DNA of 44,922 bases from an uncultured Actinomycetes bacterium (GTDB taxonomy: Bacteria > Actinomycetota > Acidimicrobiia > Acidimicrobiales > Ilumatobacteraceae), in contig CALGTP010000761.1 in assembly GCA_937902105.1 (NCBI GenBank), positions 1 to 44,922 of the forward strand, given 5' to 3'. A model generated the notes under the pieces. It saw only the letters and a list, made by a program, of their open reading frames with translations, was not told the DNA's origin and did no database searches. This document shows, in pieces, positions 15,356-24,879 of this stretch. Made by a program: the position numbers and the translations under genes. The stretch's first letter is position 1; every line of letters starts with the position of its first letter.

Positions 15356-16783
15356 TCACAGCGAAGCGACTGGAATGCGTACTTTATGCGCAGGATCCGC
15401 AGTTACTTCTCGCAACACTCCACGCAAGTGGTGCGGTGCGGCACTGGTGATTTCCACCAAACCGTAACTTCCCGTGCGGATTGGTTCTGTGGGAGTGAAG
15501 TGCACCACTTTATTCTGGCGAGTACGAGCCTGATAGACCACAGGGTTACGCCGTGAAGGTCCTTCAATCAAAACATCTTCAATTCGTCCAATGCGTGCTT
15601 CGTGCTTGAGCACGGCCGAATGTTCAACGACTACTCGCAGGCGAGCAAAACGATCAGCTACGACGGCTGGATCTACAAAAAGATCTGTCATGCGTGCTGC
15701 CTCAGTGCCCTCACGCGGAGAAAACATGTAGGTATAGGCGTAGTCATATTCGGCTGCTGCCGACACCTCAAGAGTCTGTTGAAAATCTGCCTCTGTTTCA
15801 CCAGGAAAGCCGACAATGATGTCCGTGCTAATCGCTAGATCAGCAATCAGTCCCCTACCTTCAACAATTTTTTCGAGATAACGCCGCGCTGAGTAACCAC
15901 GGTGCATCATCGCCAATATGCGATCGCTCCCTGATTGCAATGGGTAATGGAGATGCTCGCAGACCGCTGAAACCTCTGCCATCGTGGCGAAAGTTTCTGG
16001 TCGCATGTCTTTGGGATGCGGACTAACAAATCGCACGCGACGAAGACCTTGAATATTGCCAACCTCGCGCAACAGTTCACTAAATCGCGGCGCAGCGGAA
16101 ACAGATTCCCCAGATCGGCGCCTATCCAACTGCAGATCACGTCCGTAGCTATTCACATTTTGACCTAACAGTGTTACCTCTGTGACACCTTGGGAGACCA
16201 AGAGTCGAACTTCGCTGACAATGTCCTCGTATGGGCGACTGATTTCCGCTCCGCGTACGGTGGGAACGATGCAAAAAGCACAGGAGTTATCACAACCAAT
16301 TTGAATAGTGACCCATGCGTCGTAGGAATTTACCCTTTTGGCGGGAAGAGCCGAAGGGAACATGGCATGGTCATCGAGAACTGCTTCTTGAAGAATCTCT
16401 GTCACTGGACCTGAGGTGCGCGCCTGCTCAACGAGTTCTGCGGCGCGATGGACATTGTGGGTCCCCATCACGACATCAACCCATGGGGCACGGTCACGCA
16501 CTATGTCGCGATCCTTTTGCGCCAAGCAACCAGACACCACAATCTGACGACCTTCACGAGCGTCTTTCCAGCGCTTCAACATCCCGAGATTGCCGTACAA
16601 CTTATTATCCGCGTTTTCACGAATACAACATGTATTCAGGACAACGATGTCCGCATCGTCTTCGTCCTGCACAGGTACTAGGCCGTCAGTCTCCAAAAGA
16701 CCGGAAATTCGCTCCGAATCATGGTCATTCATCTGACACCCGAAGGTTCTGACGATATAAGAGCGTTCTTCCCGTTGCGACAT
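15356..16783 (-). CDS. miaB: tRNA-2-methylthio-N6-dimethylallyladenosine synthase
   Basis: 475 aa. N-terminal UPF0004 domain with C16, C52 and C86 (auxiliary 4Fe-4S cluster), radical-SAM domain with C164-x3-C168-x2-C171 (IGCDNSCAFC), and a C-terminal TRAM domain ending near SYGLVEITSA. It adds the methylthio group to i6A37 made by MiaA, encoded next. A 48-bp gap separates it from sigA; TATCCT 9 nt before the ATG may be a local -10, and imperfectly paired CCCCT/AGGGG lies in the gap. Confidence 0.97.
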   Translation of the reverse strand: MSQREERSYIVRTFGCQMNDHDSERISGLLETDGLVPVQDEDDADIVVLNTCCIRENADNKLYGNLGMLKRWKDAREGRQIVVSGCLAQKDRDIVRDRAPWVDVVMGTHNVHRAAELVEQARTSGPVTEILQEAVLDDHAMFPSALPAKRVNSYDAWVTIQIGCDNSCAFCIVPTVRGAEISRPYEDIVSEVRLLVSQGVTEVTLLGQNVNSYGRDLQLDRRRSGESVSAAPRFSELLREVGNIQGLRRVRFVSPHPKDMRPETFATMAEVSAVCEHLHYPLQSGSDRILAMMHRGYSARRYLEKIVEGRGLIADLAISTDIIVGFPGETEADFQQTLEVSAAAEYDYAYTYMFSPREGTEAARMTDLFVDPAVVADRFARLRVVVEHSAVLKHEARIGRIEDVLIEGPSRRNPVVYQARTRQNKVVHFTPTEPIRTGSYGLVEITSAAPHHLRGVLREVTADPAHKVRIPVASL

Positions 16784-16831
16784 AACGATGTCAGGATACC
16801 CCTGAAGAAGCCGTCTATAGGTCAGTAGGGG

Positions 16832-18091
16832 CTAGTCGACAAAGTCTCTCAACGTCGCACTCGCAGTCACATGCCGCAAACGAAACAAAGTGCGGACTTC
16901 AATCTGGCGGACACGCTCGCGGGTGATGTTAAAGGCCTGCCCCACTTCCTCAAGAGTGGCGTTTTCCCCGCCACCTAGCCCAAACCGCATCCTCATGACT
17001 TCTTTCTCACGCTCTGGGAGATCATTCAGTACCAGTTGCAGGGCCTCGCGTAGATCTTCATATTGCAAGCCATCACTTGGATCGACACTGTCTGTCGACG
17101 CCAAATTGTCGGCGTAGGTCGCATCCCCTTCACTCCGCGTTGGTTGATCAAGACTTTTGGTATCGGCGGCAAGACTGAAATACTCGGCCACCTTTCTCGG
17201 AGATTCTCCGAGCACTTGGGCAATCTCCAACAATGAGGGTTCGCGCTGAAGCTTCTGCGATAACTCTCGTTGCACTCGCAATGCACGATTGATGCTCTCC
17301 ATTGCATGCGCTGGGATACGAATATTGCGTGTCTCTTCAGCTACTGCGCGAGCTATGGACTGTTTAATCCACCATGTTGCATAGGTGGAGAATTTGAAAC
17401 CACGGGTGTAGTCATACTTCTCAACAGCGCGGATCAGACCAATGTTTCCGCTTTGAATCGCATCCGCCAAAGGCATTGATGACCGTGCGTAGCGCTTGGC
17501 GATACTGACGACTAAACGTAGATTGGCCTGTGTCATTTCTTCGCGCGCTTTTCGTCCGTTATCAATCAGGCGCTTCAGCCGACGCCGATCCAAAACGGAA
17601 ACATCATCGCCTAAAGCCAGCAATTCAGCCTGCGCAGTAACACCATCGGTCATACGACGACCAAGAAATTTCTCCTGTTCGGCGGTCAATAATGCAATGC
17701 GACTGATCTCTTGTAAATACAAGCGGACAGCATCCTGACTTCCTGAGTCTCCTTCTTGATGTGATGCGGAACGGGTACCACGACCGGCTCCTTTGCCTGA
17801 ACTTATGAGCGAGCCTTGCAGTTGTGGCCGACGCAATTCGCCGCTGTCATCAAGATCAAATGACTGATCAACCACAATGCCAAAATCTTCAATGGCCTCA
17901 CGCACGGCGTCAATCACAGCAGGTGATAATTCAACATCATGAAGAACATCAACGATTTCTTCAGTTGACAATTCTCCGCGACGATGACCGTACGCCAAGA
18001 GGCCAATCCACTCGTGCAAGTCAATCCCCGGCACCGGCACTGAGGTCACATTGAGCGGTGCATCGCAAGCTTCCGCACTGTCGAATGTCAC
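16832..18091 (-). CDS. sigA: Primary RNA polymerase sigma factor (sigma-70 group 1)
   Basis: 419 aa. A short region 1.1 (about 22-75), then a low-complexity linker, region 1.2 (SQDAVRLYLQEISRIALLT, ~118-136), region 2 with the TWWIKQSIARAV helix (187-258), region 3, and region 4 with DLPEREKEVMRMRFGL and the helix-turn-helix NATLEEVGQAFNITRERVRQIE (~377-398). The SQDAVRLYLQEIxxxxLLT style is that of actinobacterial SigA/HrdB. It uses a GTG start 2 nt after the dnaG stop. Position after dnaG recalls the macromolecular-synthesis operon of other bacteria, which supports the housekeeping rather than an alternative sigma. Confidence 0.95.
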   Translation of the reverse strand: MTFDSAEACDAPLNVTSVPVPGIDLHEWIGLLAYGHRRGELSTEEIVDVLHDVELSPAVIDAVREAIEDFGIVVDQSFDLDDSGELRRPQLQGSLISSGKGAGRGTRSASHQEGDSGSQDAVRLYLQEISRIALLTAEQEKFLGRRMTDGVTAQAELLALGDDVSVLDRRRLKRLIDNGRKAREEMTQANLRLVVSIAKRYARSSMPLADAIQSGNIGLIRAVEKYDYTRGFKFSTYATWWIKQSIARAVAEETRNIRIPAHAMESINRALRVQRELSQKLQREPSLLEIAQVLGESPRKVAEYFSLAADTKSLDQPTRSEGDATYADNLASTDSVDPSDGLQYEDLREALQLVLNDLPEREKEVMRMRFGLGGGENATLEEVGQAFNITRERVRQIEVRTLFRLRHVTASATLRDFVD

Positions 18092-18093
18092 CT

Positions 18094-19866
18094 TTACCCC
18101 CGAGTTGTAGTTCCCCTAATACCTAGCCACCTTAGCAATGACTCAGCGGTCACAAAACCAGTTTTCGGATCGTCAAGTTTCTCAAGTTCTAAGCGCGCCG
18201 CGCGATCTTCAAGAATCTCCACAGGGTCAACGATGCCAGTGCGCTGACTCAACGTTCTACGTACGCCAACCGCGATCAGACTGAGAGCAACCGATGGCGG
18301 ATCAATGTCTATATCTGCTACAGCGGCACGTTCTAAAAGTTCACGCACTTCAGGATCTGCGCTCGCCAAGGCATTATTCAACAGTGAACCTTGCTCAACT
18401 TCGGCAGCATGAGCCAAATTGAGGAATGCGCGGCGTGGAATCTCCGAGTAAAACAGATCTTCAATCAACCATGGCGCTATGGCATCCCATGTCTGCAGTA
18501 ACAATGCGATGGCTATGAATTCGGCGCTATCACTGTCGCCCGAGGCACGAGGTATGGGTGGCGAAATGACAGGTTGAGTTGAACGACGTTCGGCCAGGCG
18601 AGCCAAATCGGCCACGGGAAGACCAACAATGGTCGCTACCTCGCCGGCATATAGTTTGCGGACATTGACATCGGGATGCTCATTGATCACCTGCATTGCG
18701 AGAGATGCCAATCGTGCCCGATCTTCAGGAGTTCGTTGCGGCTGAGCAGCGATGACTCTGTCCAATCTGAAACGAAGAAACGGCACAGCATCTTTGATCG
18801 CTAAGGCCAGTGCCTGCGGATCCGAACTGGCTAAATCACCTGGGTCTTTGCCGTCAGGAAAGCGCGCCACAGATACCCGTACCTGATATTTTTCTTCCCA
18901 AGCGTAAAACTTTTCTGCCGCACCTTGTCCAGCCTTATCGGCATCAAAAGCCAGCACGACTTTTGTGGCGAAACGCTTCATCATCCTGACATGCTCTTCG
19001 GTCAGCGATGTCCCACATGTAGCTACCGCACGCGGCACACCCGAACGGTGAAAGCCGATGACATCGGTATAACCCTCGCAGACGATGACTTGGTCATCTT
19101 TGACGACATCGCTCTTGGCCCAGTTCATGCCATACAGAGTTTTCGATTTGAAGTAAATTTTGGTTTCTGCGGAGTTCTTATATTTGGCTGGATCTGTGCT
19201 TCCGGGAAGAATGCGTCCACCGAAGGCAACGGCGTCTCCGTTGTCGCTGAAAATCGGGAACATAATTCGAGCGCGAAACGAATCTTGAAGACGGTTGGAT
19301 TTATTCGTAAAAGCCAGACCGACATCACTCAGCACATCGGCCTTGAAACCTTGCTCCGTGAGATAACTGCTCAAAGCATCCCATTCATCGGGGGCGTAAC
19401 CCAAACGGAACTGGCGAGCAACATCTCCCGCCAATCCCCTATCGCGCAAATACTCACGAGCGGACCGTGCATCAGGCGATTTCAGTAAGCGTTGGTGATA
19501 CCACTCAACGGCTGACTCCATGGCGCCGAGTAACTGCTTGCGCCGAGAACGATCTTGACCTTCGCCACCCGTGGTGTAGGTGAGGGTGATATTCGAACGC
19601 GCAGCTAATTTTTCAACCGATGCCGGAAAGTCAATATGTTCAATCTCTTGCACAAAGGTGAAGACGTCCCCGGCAGCTTGACAACCGAAACATTTGTAAC
19701 GCGATGTTTCTTCACGCACGTTGAATGAACCACTTTTTTCCGCGTGGAATGGACACAGACCAACCCAGTTGCGACCTGCTTTGCGTAACGCGACATATCC
19801 CTGGATGACTTCAACAATCGAGGTGGCAGCCCGCACCCGTTCGATGTCTTCTTCCACAAAACCCAT
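18094..19866 (-). CDS. dnaG: DNA primase
   Basis: 590 aa. The CHC2 zinc domain is intact (C38, H41, C59, C62: CPFH...CFGC), followed by the catalytic core and Toprim motifs VIVCEGYTDVIGFHRSG (E264) and VLAFDADKAGQGAA. The C-terminal helicase-interacting part (~430-590) is divergent, as usual. It synthesises RNA primers at the replication fork. There is no Shine-Dalgarno; TAGCCT, which contains the terC stop codon, ends 6 nt before the ATG and could be a leaderless -10 or chance. Confidence 0.97.
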   Translation of the reverse strand: MGFVEEDIERVRAATSIVEVIQGYVALRKAGRNWVGLCPFHAEKSGSFNVREETSRYKCFGCQAAGDVFTFVQEIEHIDFPASVEKLAARSNITLTYTTGGEGQDRSRRKQLLGAMESAVEWYHQRLLKSPDARSAREYLRDRGLAGDVARQFRLGYAPDEWDALSSYLTEQGFKADVLSDVGLAFTNKSNRLQDSFRARIMFPIFSDNGDAVAFGGRILPGSTDPAKYKNSAETKIYFKSKTLYGMNWAKSDVVKDDQVIVCEGYTDVIGFHRSGVPRAVATCGTSLTEEHVRMMKRFATKVVLAFDADKAGQGAAEKFYAWEEKYQVRVSVARFPDGKDPGDLASSDPQALALAIKDAVPFLRFRLDRVIAAQPQRTPEDRARLASLAMQVINEHPDVNVRKLYAGEVATIVGLPVADLARLAERRSTQPVISPPIPRASGDSDSAEFIAIALLLQTWDAIAPWLIEDLFYSEIPRRAFLNLAHAAEVEQGSLLNNALASADPEVRELLERAAVADIDIDPPSVALSLIAVGVRRTLSQRTGIVDPVEILEDRAARLELEKLDDPKTGFVTAESLLRWLGIRGTTTRG

Positions 19867-19875
19867 GTGGACAGG

Positions 19876-20877
19876 CTAATGCATGGGTGGCTGAGCAGAT
19901 TTAGTGCGATCGGCTTTGATCGACAAAACGACAGCAAGGAACATAACCACGATGATCACGGCAAGGGAAATCACGGTCGGGATGTGATACCACTCAAGAA
20001 TGATCATCTTGATCCCGACAAAAGCCAGGATCACCGAGAGTCCCTCTTTGAGGTATCTGAACCGAGCGTGGGCATCGGCTAATAGGAAATACAACGCTCG
20101 TAGCCCGAGAATGGCGAAGGCATTGGAGGAAAAGACAATGAACTGTTCACGACTGACGGCCAAGACCGCAGGTACCGAGTCCACCGCAAAAATAACATCG
20201 GTGAATTCAATCAATAACAGAACCGCGAATAAGGGAGTCGCAAGACGCACCCCATTTTTACGGGTGAAGAGTTTCTGACCGTCAAGTTCAGGAGTGCTTG
20301 GCACAACGCGGTTCACCAACTTCATGAACCGACCCTCAGACGGGTTGCTCGCATGCTCAGGTTTAACAACTAACTTGACTGCGGTATACAACAAGAAGGC
20401 TCCGAAAATGTACAGCACCCAAGTGAACTTTTCAATCAATGCGACGCCAGCGAAAATGAATACAGCACGCAACGCGAGAGCGCCGAAGATGCCCCAAAAA
20501 AGAACTCGATGCTGATACTTCAACGGAATCTTGTAAAAACTCAAAATAAGAGCCCAGACAAACACGTTGTCAATACTCAAACTTTTTTCAATCAAATAAC
20601 CACTGATGTATTCACCCGCTGCCGCACCGCCAAAGCCCCAAGCGACAACTCCGGTGAAGGCTAAGCCCAGCGAAATCCAAGCAGCGCTTTCAATAAGTGC
20701 TTCGCGTGGACCGACGTCATGGGCCTTGCGGTGAATAACCAGAATGTCAAATGCCAACAGTAGAGAAATAAAAGCTATCAGCGCCACCCAAGCCCAGCCC
20801 GGAACGGAGAGATTAACAAAATTGCTTTTATCCGTTACCTCGGAGATTAAGTACATAGCAAATAAATCATAGATCAC
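19876..20877 (-). CDS. TerC-family integral membrane protein
   Basis: 333 aa with 8-9 predicted membrane helices. Two family signatures with conserved acidic residues inside helices are present: SLSIDNVFVWALI and FTDVIFAVDSVPAVLAVS. TerC/Alx proteins are linked to tellurite resistance and, in E. coli and Bacillus, to manganese export and metallation of secreted enzymes. A GTG start at 20877 is preferred because GAGGA sits 4 nt upstream; the next ATG (20856) has none. It precedes dnaG by 9 bp. Family certain, substrate inferred. Confidence 0.92.
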   Translation of the reverse strand: MIYDLFAMYLISEVTDKSNFVNLSVPGWAWVALIAFISLLLAFDILVIHRKAHDVGPREALIESAAWISLGLAFTGVVAWGFGGAAAGEYISGYLIEKSLSIDNVFVWALILSFYKIPLKYQHRVLFWGIFGALALRAVFIFAGVALIEKFTWVLYIFGAFLLYTAVKLVVKPEHASNPSEGRFMKLVNRVVPSTPELDGQKLFTRKNGVRLATPLFAVLLLIEFTDVIFAVDSVPAVLAVSREQFIVFSSNAFAILGLRALYFLLADAHARFRYLKEGLSVILAFVGIKMIILEWYHIPTVISLAVIIVVMFLAVVLSIKADRTKSAQPPMH

Positions 20878-20878
20878 A

Positions 20879-20903
20879 AGTCCTCATCTTAAAAGTCAGG
20901 ACT
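20879..20903 (-). promoter_or_regulatory. Possible Shine-Dalgarno-masking hairpin before terC
   Basis: On the minus strand AGTCCT (20898-20903) pairs with AGGACT (20879-20884), a 13-nt loop between; the downstream arm covers most of the GAGGA ribosome-binding site. Stem of only 6 bp. I do not see the larger yybP-ykoY manganese riboswitch. Confidence 0.25.
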
Positions 20904-20916
20904 ATTTAGTTTCCGT

Positions 20917-23577
20917 CTATTTCTTGCCGGCGCTCGCAAGGATTGACTGCGCAACAGCCAAACGAGCGATCGGCACTCTGAATGGGGAGCAACTGACATA
21001 ATCAAGACCAGCGCGATAGAACAGGTCAATCGACTCTGGATCGCCACCGTGTTCACCGCACACGCCCAACTTGATACCTGGCTTAGCCGCTCGGCCACGT
21101 TGAGCGGCAATCTCCACCAGTTCACCCACTCCGTCTGGGTCAATAGTTTCAAATGGATTGCGCTTGAGTAAACCATTTTCCAAATATGCCGGCATCATCC
21201 GACTTTCAACATCGTCACGACTGAAACCGAATGTCATCTGCGTGAGGTCATTGGTTCCAAAGCTAAAAAAGTCGGCTTCTTGCGCCAACTGATCTGCTCG
21301 CAATGCCGCCCGCGGAGTTTCAATCATGGTTCCGATGGAGACCCTTGGTTTTTTCGCCGATCCCTTGGTGGCATCAGCGATTCCCTTCACAACCCAGGAA
21401 CGAGCTAAAGCCAATTCTTCGCGAGTCACCGTGAGTGGGATCATAACTTCCACAATCGGCTTGCCACCTTTAGCGACGCGATCAGCGGCAGCTTCCATTA
21501 ACGCCTGTACCTGCATTGCATAGAGACCAGGCTTAATGACTCCGAGACGCACACCACGGGTACCCAGCATCGGGTTGTGTTCCGACCAATCCTGCGCAGC
21601 CTTAAGCAATTGCTCTTGTTCGCTGGACCAAGCGCCGGCAACTGCAGTAGCTTTTTCTATCTCCAATTCATGAACATTGGGCAGGAACTCGTGTAGCGGT
21701 GGATCCAAGAGACGTACGGTCACCGGCAGACCATCCATGGCTTTCAAAATCTCAATGAAGTCTTTCTTTTGTACCTTGCGTAATTCTTCAAGGGCTTTAG
21801 CTTCATCGGCAGGGGTTTGAGCCAAAATCATGCGTCGTACGACGGGCAAACGATCGGGAGCCAAGAACATGTGCTCAGTACGACACAGTCCAATACCTTG
21901 AGCACCCAACTTGCGGGCATTAGTCGCTTCTTCTCCTGTGTCGGCGTTAGCGCGGACCGCCATTTTGCCCTTACGAATCTGATCGCACCATTGCAAAATA
22001 ATGTCAAACTCTTTGGGCGGTTTGGCTTGCGATAACGCCAGTGATCCAACGACGACTTCACCTGTCGTGCCATCCAAGGAAATAACGTCACCTTCAACAA
22101 CGGTGACCGACCCCGCAGTGAACTTTTTCCCATCAATTTTGATTGCTTCGGCGCCAACCACGGCAGGGGTTCCCCAGCCTCGTGCGACAACAGCGGCATG
22201 ACTGACAAGACCACCGCGGGCCGTCAGAATACCTTCAGCGATCATCATCCCGTGCACATCTTCAGGACTGGTTTCGCTTCGCACCAAAATCACTTTTTCT
22301 CCGCGATCAGATGCGTCTACGGCATCATCAGCGGTGAAATACACCTTGCCGACTGCCGCGCCAGGTGATGCCGCTAAACCTTTAGCGATCACCTTTTTCA
22401 CTCCTGCTTCAAACTGCGGATGTAAAACCTGATCAAGATGTTCAGCGGCCACTCGAGTGATGGCTTCTTCACGAGAGATCTTCCACACACCCTTAGGTCC
22501 CTTGGTCCCCTTGGTCATGTCCACAGCCATACGCAACGAGGCCGCCCCTGTGCGCTTGCCGACGCGTGTCTGCAACATCCACAACTTGCCCTGTTCAATA
22601 GTGAACTCGGTGTCGCACATATCTTTGTAGTGCGCCTCAAGGCGCAGAAAAACACCCATCAATTCGGCGTGAATCTTCGGGAACTGAGATTTCAAAGCAT
22701 CAAGATCTTCGGTATTGCGAATTCCGGCAACGACATCTTCTCCTTGAGCATTGACCAGGAAGTCGCCGTATGGAACATTTTCACCAGTTGCCGCGTTGCG
22801 CGTGAAGCCCACCCCAGTACCAGAATTTTCATCACGGTTACCAAAAACCATGACTTGTATGTTGACGGCAGTCCCCAAATCGTGGGCAATCTTTTCACGC
22901 ACGCGATATGCAATAGCGCGCGCCCCATTCCAACTTTTAAATACAGCTTCAACTGCCCCACGCAATTGCGCCTCGGGCTTTTGCGGGAATGCCTTACCGG
23001 TTTCTTTTTTCACGACCGCCAAGTAACGAACACATAATTCTTTGAGTGCGGCGGAAGTGAGTTCAGAGTCAGTCTTGACTTTGGCTTTATCTTTTGCTGC
23101 CTCAAGCGGATGCTCGAAATGCGATCCTTCAACGCCCAAAACAATACGTCCATACATCGCAATAAAACGACGATACGAGTCATAGGCGAAACGCTCGTTT
23201 CCTGTGGCGCGGGCAAGACCTTTCACGCTTTGGTCGTTCAAGCCCAAGTTCAGGACGGTGTCCATCATCCCTGGCATGGAGAACTTTGCCCCAGAGCGCA
23301 CGCTGACCAATAACGGATCACTTGGATCGCCAAGTTTACGCTTCATGGCTTTTTCAAGTTTGGTGACTTGCGCCCTCATCTCAACGTCAATGCTCTTGGG
23401 CCATCCACCCACCATGTAGTCGCGACAGGCATCGGTGCTGATGGTGAAACCAGGAGGAACGGGGAGTTTCAAAACACTGGTCATCTCCCCCAGGTTGGCC
23501 CCCTTTCCTCCCAGCAGATCCTTCATCTGCATCGGAGGACGGCGGTGTTTGTGATCAAAAGAGTAGACGTAAGGCAC
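20917..23577 (-). CDS. ppdK: Pyruvate, phosphate dikinase
   Basis: 886 aa. The N-terminal ATP-grasp part has DLLGGKGANLGEMT and VPPGFTISTDACR; the central swivelling domain has the phospho-His motif GGLVSHAAVVARGWGTPAVVG; the C-terminal PEP/pyruvate barrel has LGTRGVRLG, FSFGTNDLTQMTFG and the proton-donor Cys in LGVCGEHGGDP. It interconverts pyruvate + ATP + Pi and PEP + AMP + PPi. The longest frame begins with TTG at 23607, but the GTG at 23577 starts at the conserved YVYSF segment and lies 8 nt after TAGACT, so a leaderless GTG start is preferred. The protein matches the family's usual ~880-900 residues. Confidence 0.95.
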   Translation of the reverse strand: MPYVYSFDHKHRRPPMQMKDLLGGKGANLGEMTSVLKLPVPPGFTISTDACRDYMVGGWPKSIDVEMRAQVTKLEKAMKRKLGDPSDPLLVSVRSGAKFSMPGMMDTVLNLGLNDQSVKGLARATGNERFAYDSYRRFIAMYGRIVLGVEGSHFEHPLEAAKDKAKVKTDSELTSAALKELCVRYLAVVKKETGKAFPQKPEAQLRGAVEAVFKSWNGARAIAYRVREKIAHDLGTAVNIQVMVFGNRDENSGTGVGFTRNAATGENVPYGDFLVNAQGEDVVAGIRNTEDLDALKSQFPKIHAELMGVFLRLEAHYKDMCDTEFTIEQGKLWMLQTRVGKRTGAASLRMAVDMTKGTKGPKGVWKISREEAITRVAAEHLDQVLHPQFEAGVKKVIAKGLAASPGAAVGKVYFTADDAVDASDRGEKVILVRSETSPEDVHGMMIAEGILTARGGLVSHAAVVARGWGTPAVVGAEAIKIDGKKFTAGSVTVVEGDVISLDGTTGEVVVGSLALSQAKPPKEFDIILQWCDQIRKGKMAVRANADTGEEATNARKLGAQGIGLCRTEHMFLAPDRLPVVRRMILAQTPADEAKALEELRKVQKKDFIEILKAMDGLPVTVRLLDPPLHEFLPNVHELEIEKATAVAGAWSSEQEQLLKAAQDWSEHNPMLGTRGVRLGVIKPGLYAMQVQALMEAAADRVAKGGKPIVEVMIPLTVTREELALARSWVVKGIADATKGSAKKPRVSIGTMIETPRAALRADQLAQEADFFSFGTNDLTQMTFGFSRDDVESRMMPAYLENGLLKRNPFETIDPDGVGELVEIAAQRGRAAKPGIKLGVCGEHGGDPESIDLFYRAGLDYVSCSPFRVPIARLAVAQSILASAGKK

Positions 23578-23585
23578 GGTAGACG

Positions 23586-23617
23586 AGTCTAGAACCCGGG
23601 CCCGCAAGTCCTAACAT
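23586..23617. promoter_or_regulatory. Compact divergent promoter region of ppdK and the M50 protease gene
   Basis: Minus strand: TAGACT (23586-23591) ends 8 nt before the ppdK GTG. Plus strand: TAACAT (23612-23617) ends 8 nt before the protease ATG at 23626. Both would give leaderless mRNAs from only 48 bp between start codons. -35 elements are weak on both strands. Confidence 0.5.
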
Positions 23618-23625
23618 CGTTATTC

Positions 23626-24879
23626 ATGCGAATCTTCGGTTTCCCGATTCAAGTTCGTCCAGGTTTTGCCATGTTCATGCTGCTGATCATTATTATCAAC
23701 GGCGTTCCCATGGGCCCCTGGCTTGCGGGGTCGGTCGCATTCTTCACAATCCTGCATGAACTCGGCCACGCCTTTGCAGCACGCCGAACAGGTGCAAAGG
23801 CTTCCATTTCCTTAGAGTTTTTGGCAGGATATGCATCATTCACCCCAGTGCGCCCCCTTCAGCGCTGGGAGAGAGCCGGTATTTCGTTGGCTGGACCTCT
23901 TGTACAAATCCTCACCGGTGTCGCTGTGCTACTGGCGATGGGAGTCAACCCCTTAGCCCACGATCAATACGCCGCCGACTATTCGTCGTTCGCTATCTGG
24001 TGGGCTGGGCCTGTCATTGGGGTCTTAAATCTGATCCCGGTTCTGCCGCTGGATGGAGGCAATATCGCCAGCGAGATCATTGACTTCTTCGCTCCAGGGC
24101 GTGGGCGTGAACTCATGATTCGTCTCAGTGTCCCACTCACCGTTCTGGCATTGACGGGGATGGTTCTCGTGGACAATCTTCGACCACTCGTGGTATTCGC
24201 CGCGCTTCTGCTGTTTCTGCAACTGCAAACGCTTTCGCAACTCTCCTCAGCCTCGCCAGACAAGCGTCGTCAAGCGCACATCTTGCAGCAAAAAATTCTT
24301 GCTGAAGCTGAAGACAATGCTTGGCGCAGCGGCCGCCCAAGTCTTTTGCACGGGCAGCAGGTGATGTCACCATGGTGGGATGCCTATTGCCGATATCGCG
24401 CTAGTCACTCCTCGGCCACTGCAGTGATCATCGAAGATTTACTCAACACCTCGACACAGCGCGCACCATGGTGGCCCCCGCATGCTGCGTCAGTTGAGCA
24501 ACTTGAACCACTTGTCTCGGGTCTTCAACGTCCGTTACCTGAACCAACAGCGCAGACTCATGAACTCAGCGCCTGCACTTTGCTCTGCGTGCTACGCCGC
24601 ACTTCGCGCTTTGAAGAGGCCGCACGGTATGGGGCCGCGCTATTTACTGAACGCCCGTCATCAAGTGTGGCAGTTGAAGTCGCGCGCAGTGTCTGCGCCA
24701 TGGGGTACTTCGATTCTGCTGCGCAGTGGATCACCGTCGCTGGCAGAGTCGACGAGGATTCGTCCCTTCTTTTTCTCGCTCTCGAGCAGTTCGCCGATTT
24801 GCAAGTTTTGCGCGGACGAGCCGATATCGAAGAACTTCTCGCCCAACTTCGCACCGAGGTCACTCCACCGAGTCGTTAG
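23626..24879 (+). CDS. Site-2-protease-type (M50) membrane metallopeptidase with C-terminal helical domain
   Basis: 417 aa. Residues 1-205 form the membrane core: zinc motif H44-E-L-G-H48 and the third ligand D143 in PLDGG, with 5-6 hydrophobic helices. Such enzymes cleave substrates within the membrane, often releasing anti-sigma factors; no sigma/anti-sigma pair is adjacent. There is no PDZ or CBS domain. Residues ~215-415 are soluble and look like short helical repeats (ACTLLCVLRRTSRFEEAARYGAAL..., TPR-like). The 3' end overlaps ygfZ on the other strand by 20 bp. Confidence 0.85.
   Translation: MRIFGFPIQVRPGFAMFMLLIIIINGVPMGPWLAGSVAFFTILHELGHAFAARRTGAKASISLEFLAGYASFTPVRPLQRWERAGISLAGPLVQILTGVAVLLAMGVNPLAHDQYAADYSSFAIWWAGPVIGVLNLIPVLPLDGGNIASEIIDFFAPGRGRELMIRLSVPLTVLALTGMVLVDNLRPLVVFAALLLFLQLQTLSQLSSASPDKRRQAHILQQKILAEAEDNAWRSGRPSLLHGQQVMSPWWDAYCRYRASHSSATAVIIEDLLNTSTQRAPWWPPHAASVEQLEPLVSGLQRPLPEPTAQTHELSACTLLCVLRRTSRFEEAARYGAALFTERPSSSVAVEVARSVCAMGYFDSAAQWITVAGRVDEDSSLLFLALEQFADLQVLRGRADIEELLAQLRTEVTPPSR

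Noticed and set aside
18925..19488. A 187-codon + strand frame inside dnaG
   Set aside because: It is the antisense shadow of the conserved Toprim region; no family features.
22438..23037. A 199-codon + strand frame inside ppdK
   Set aside because: Antisense shadow of a strongly conserved enzyme with no recognisable motifs.
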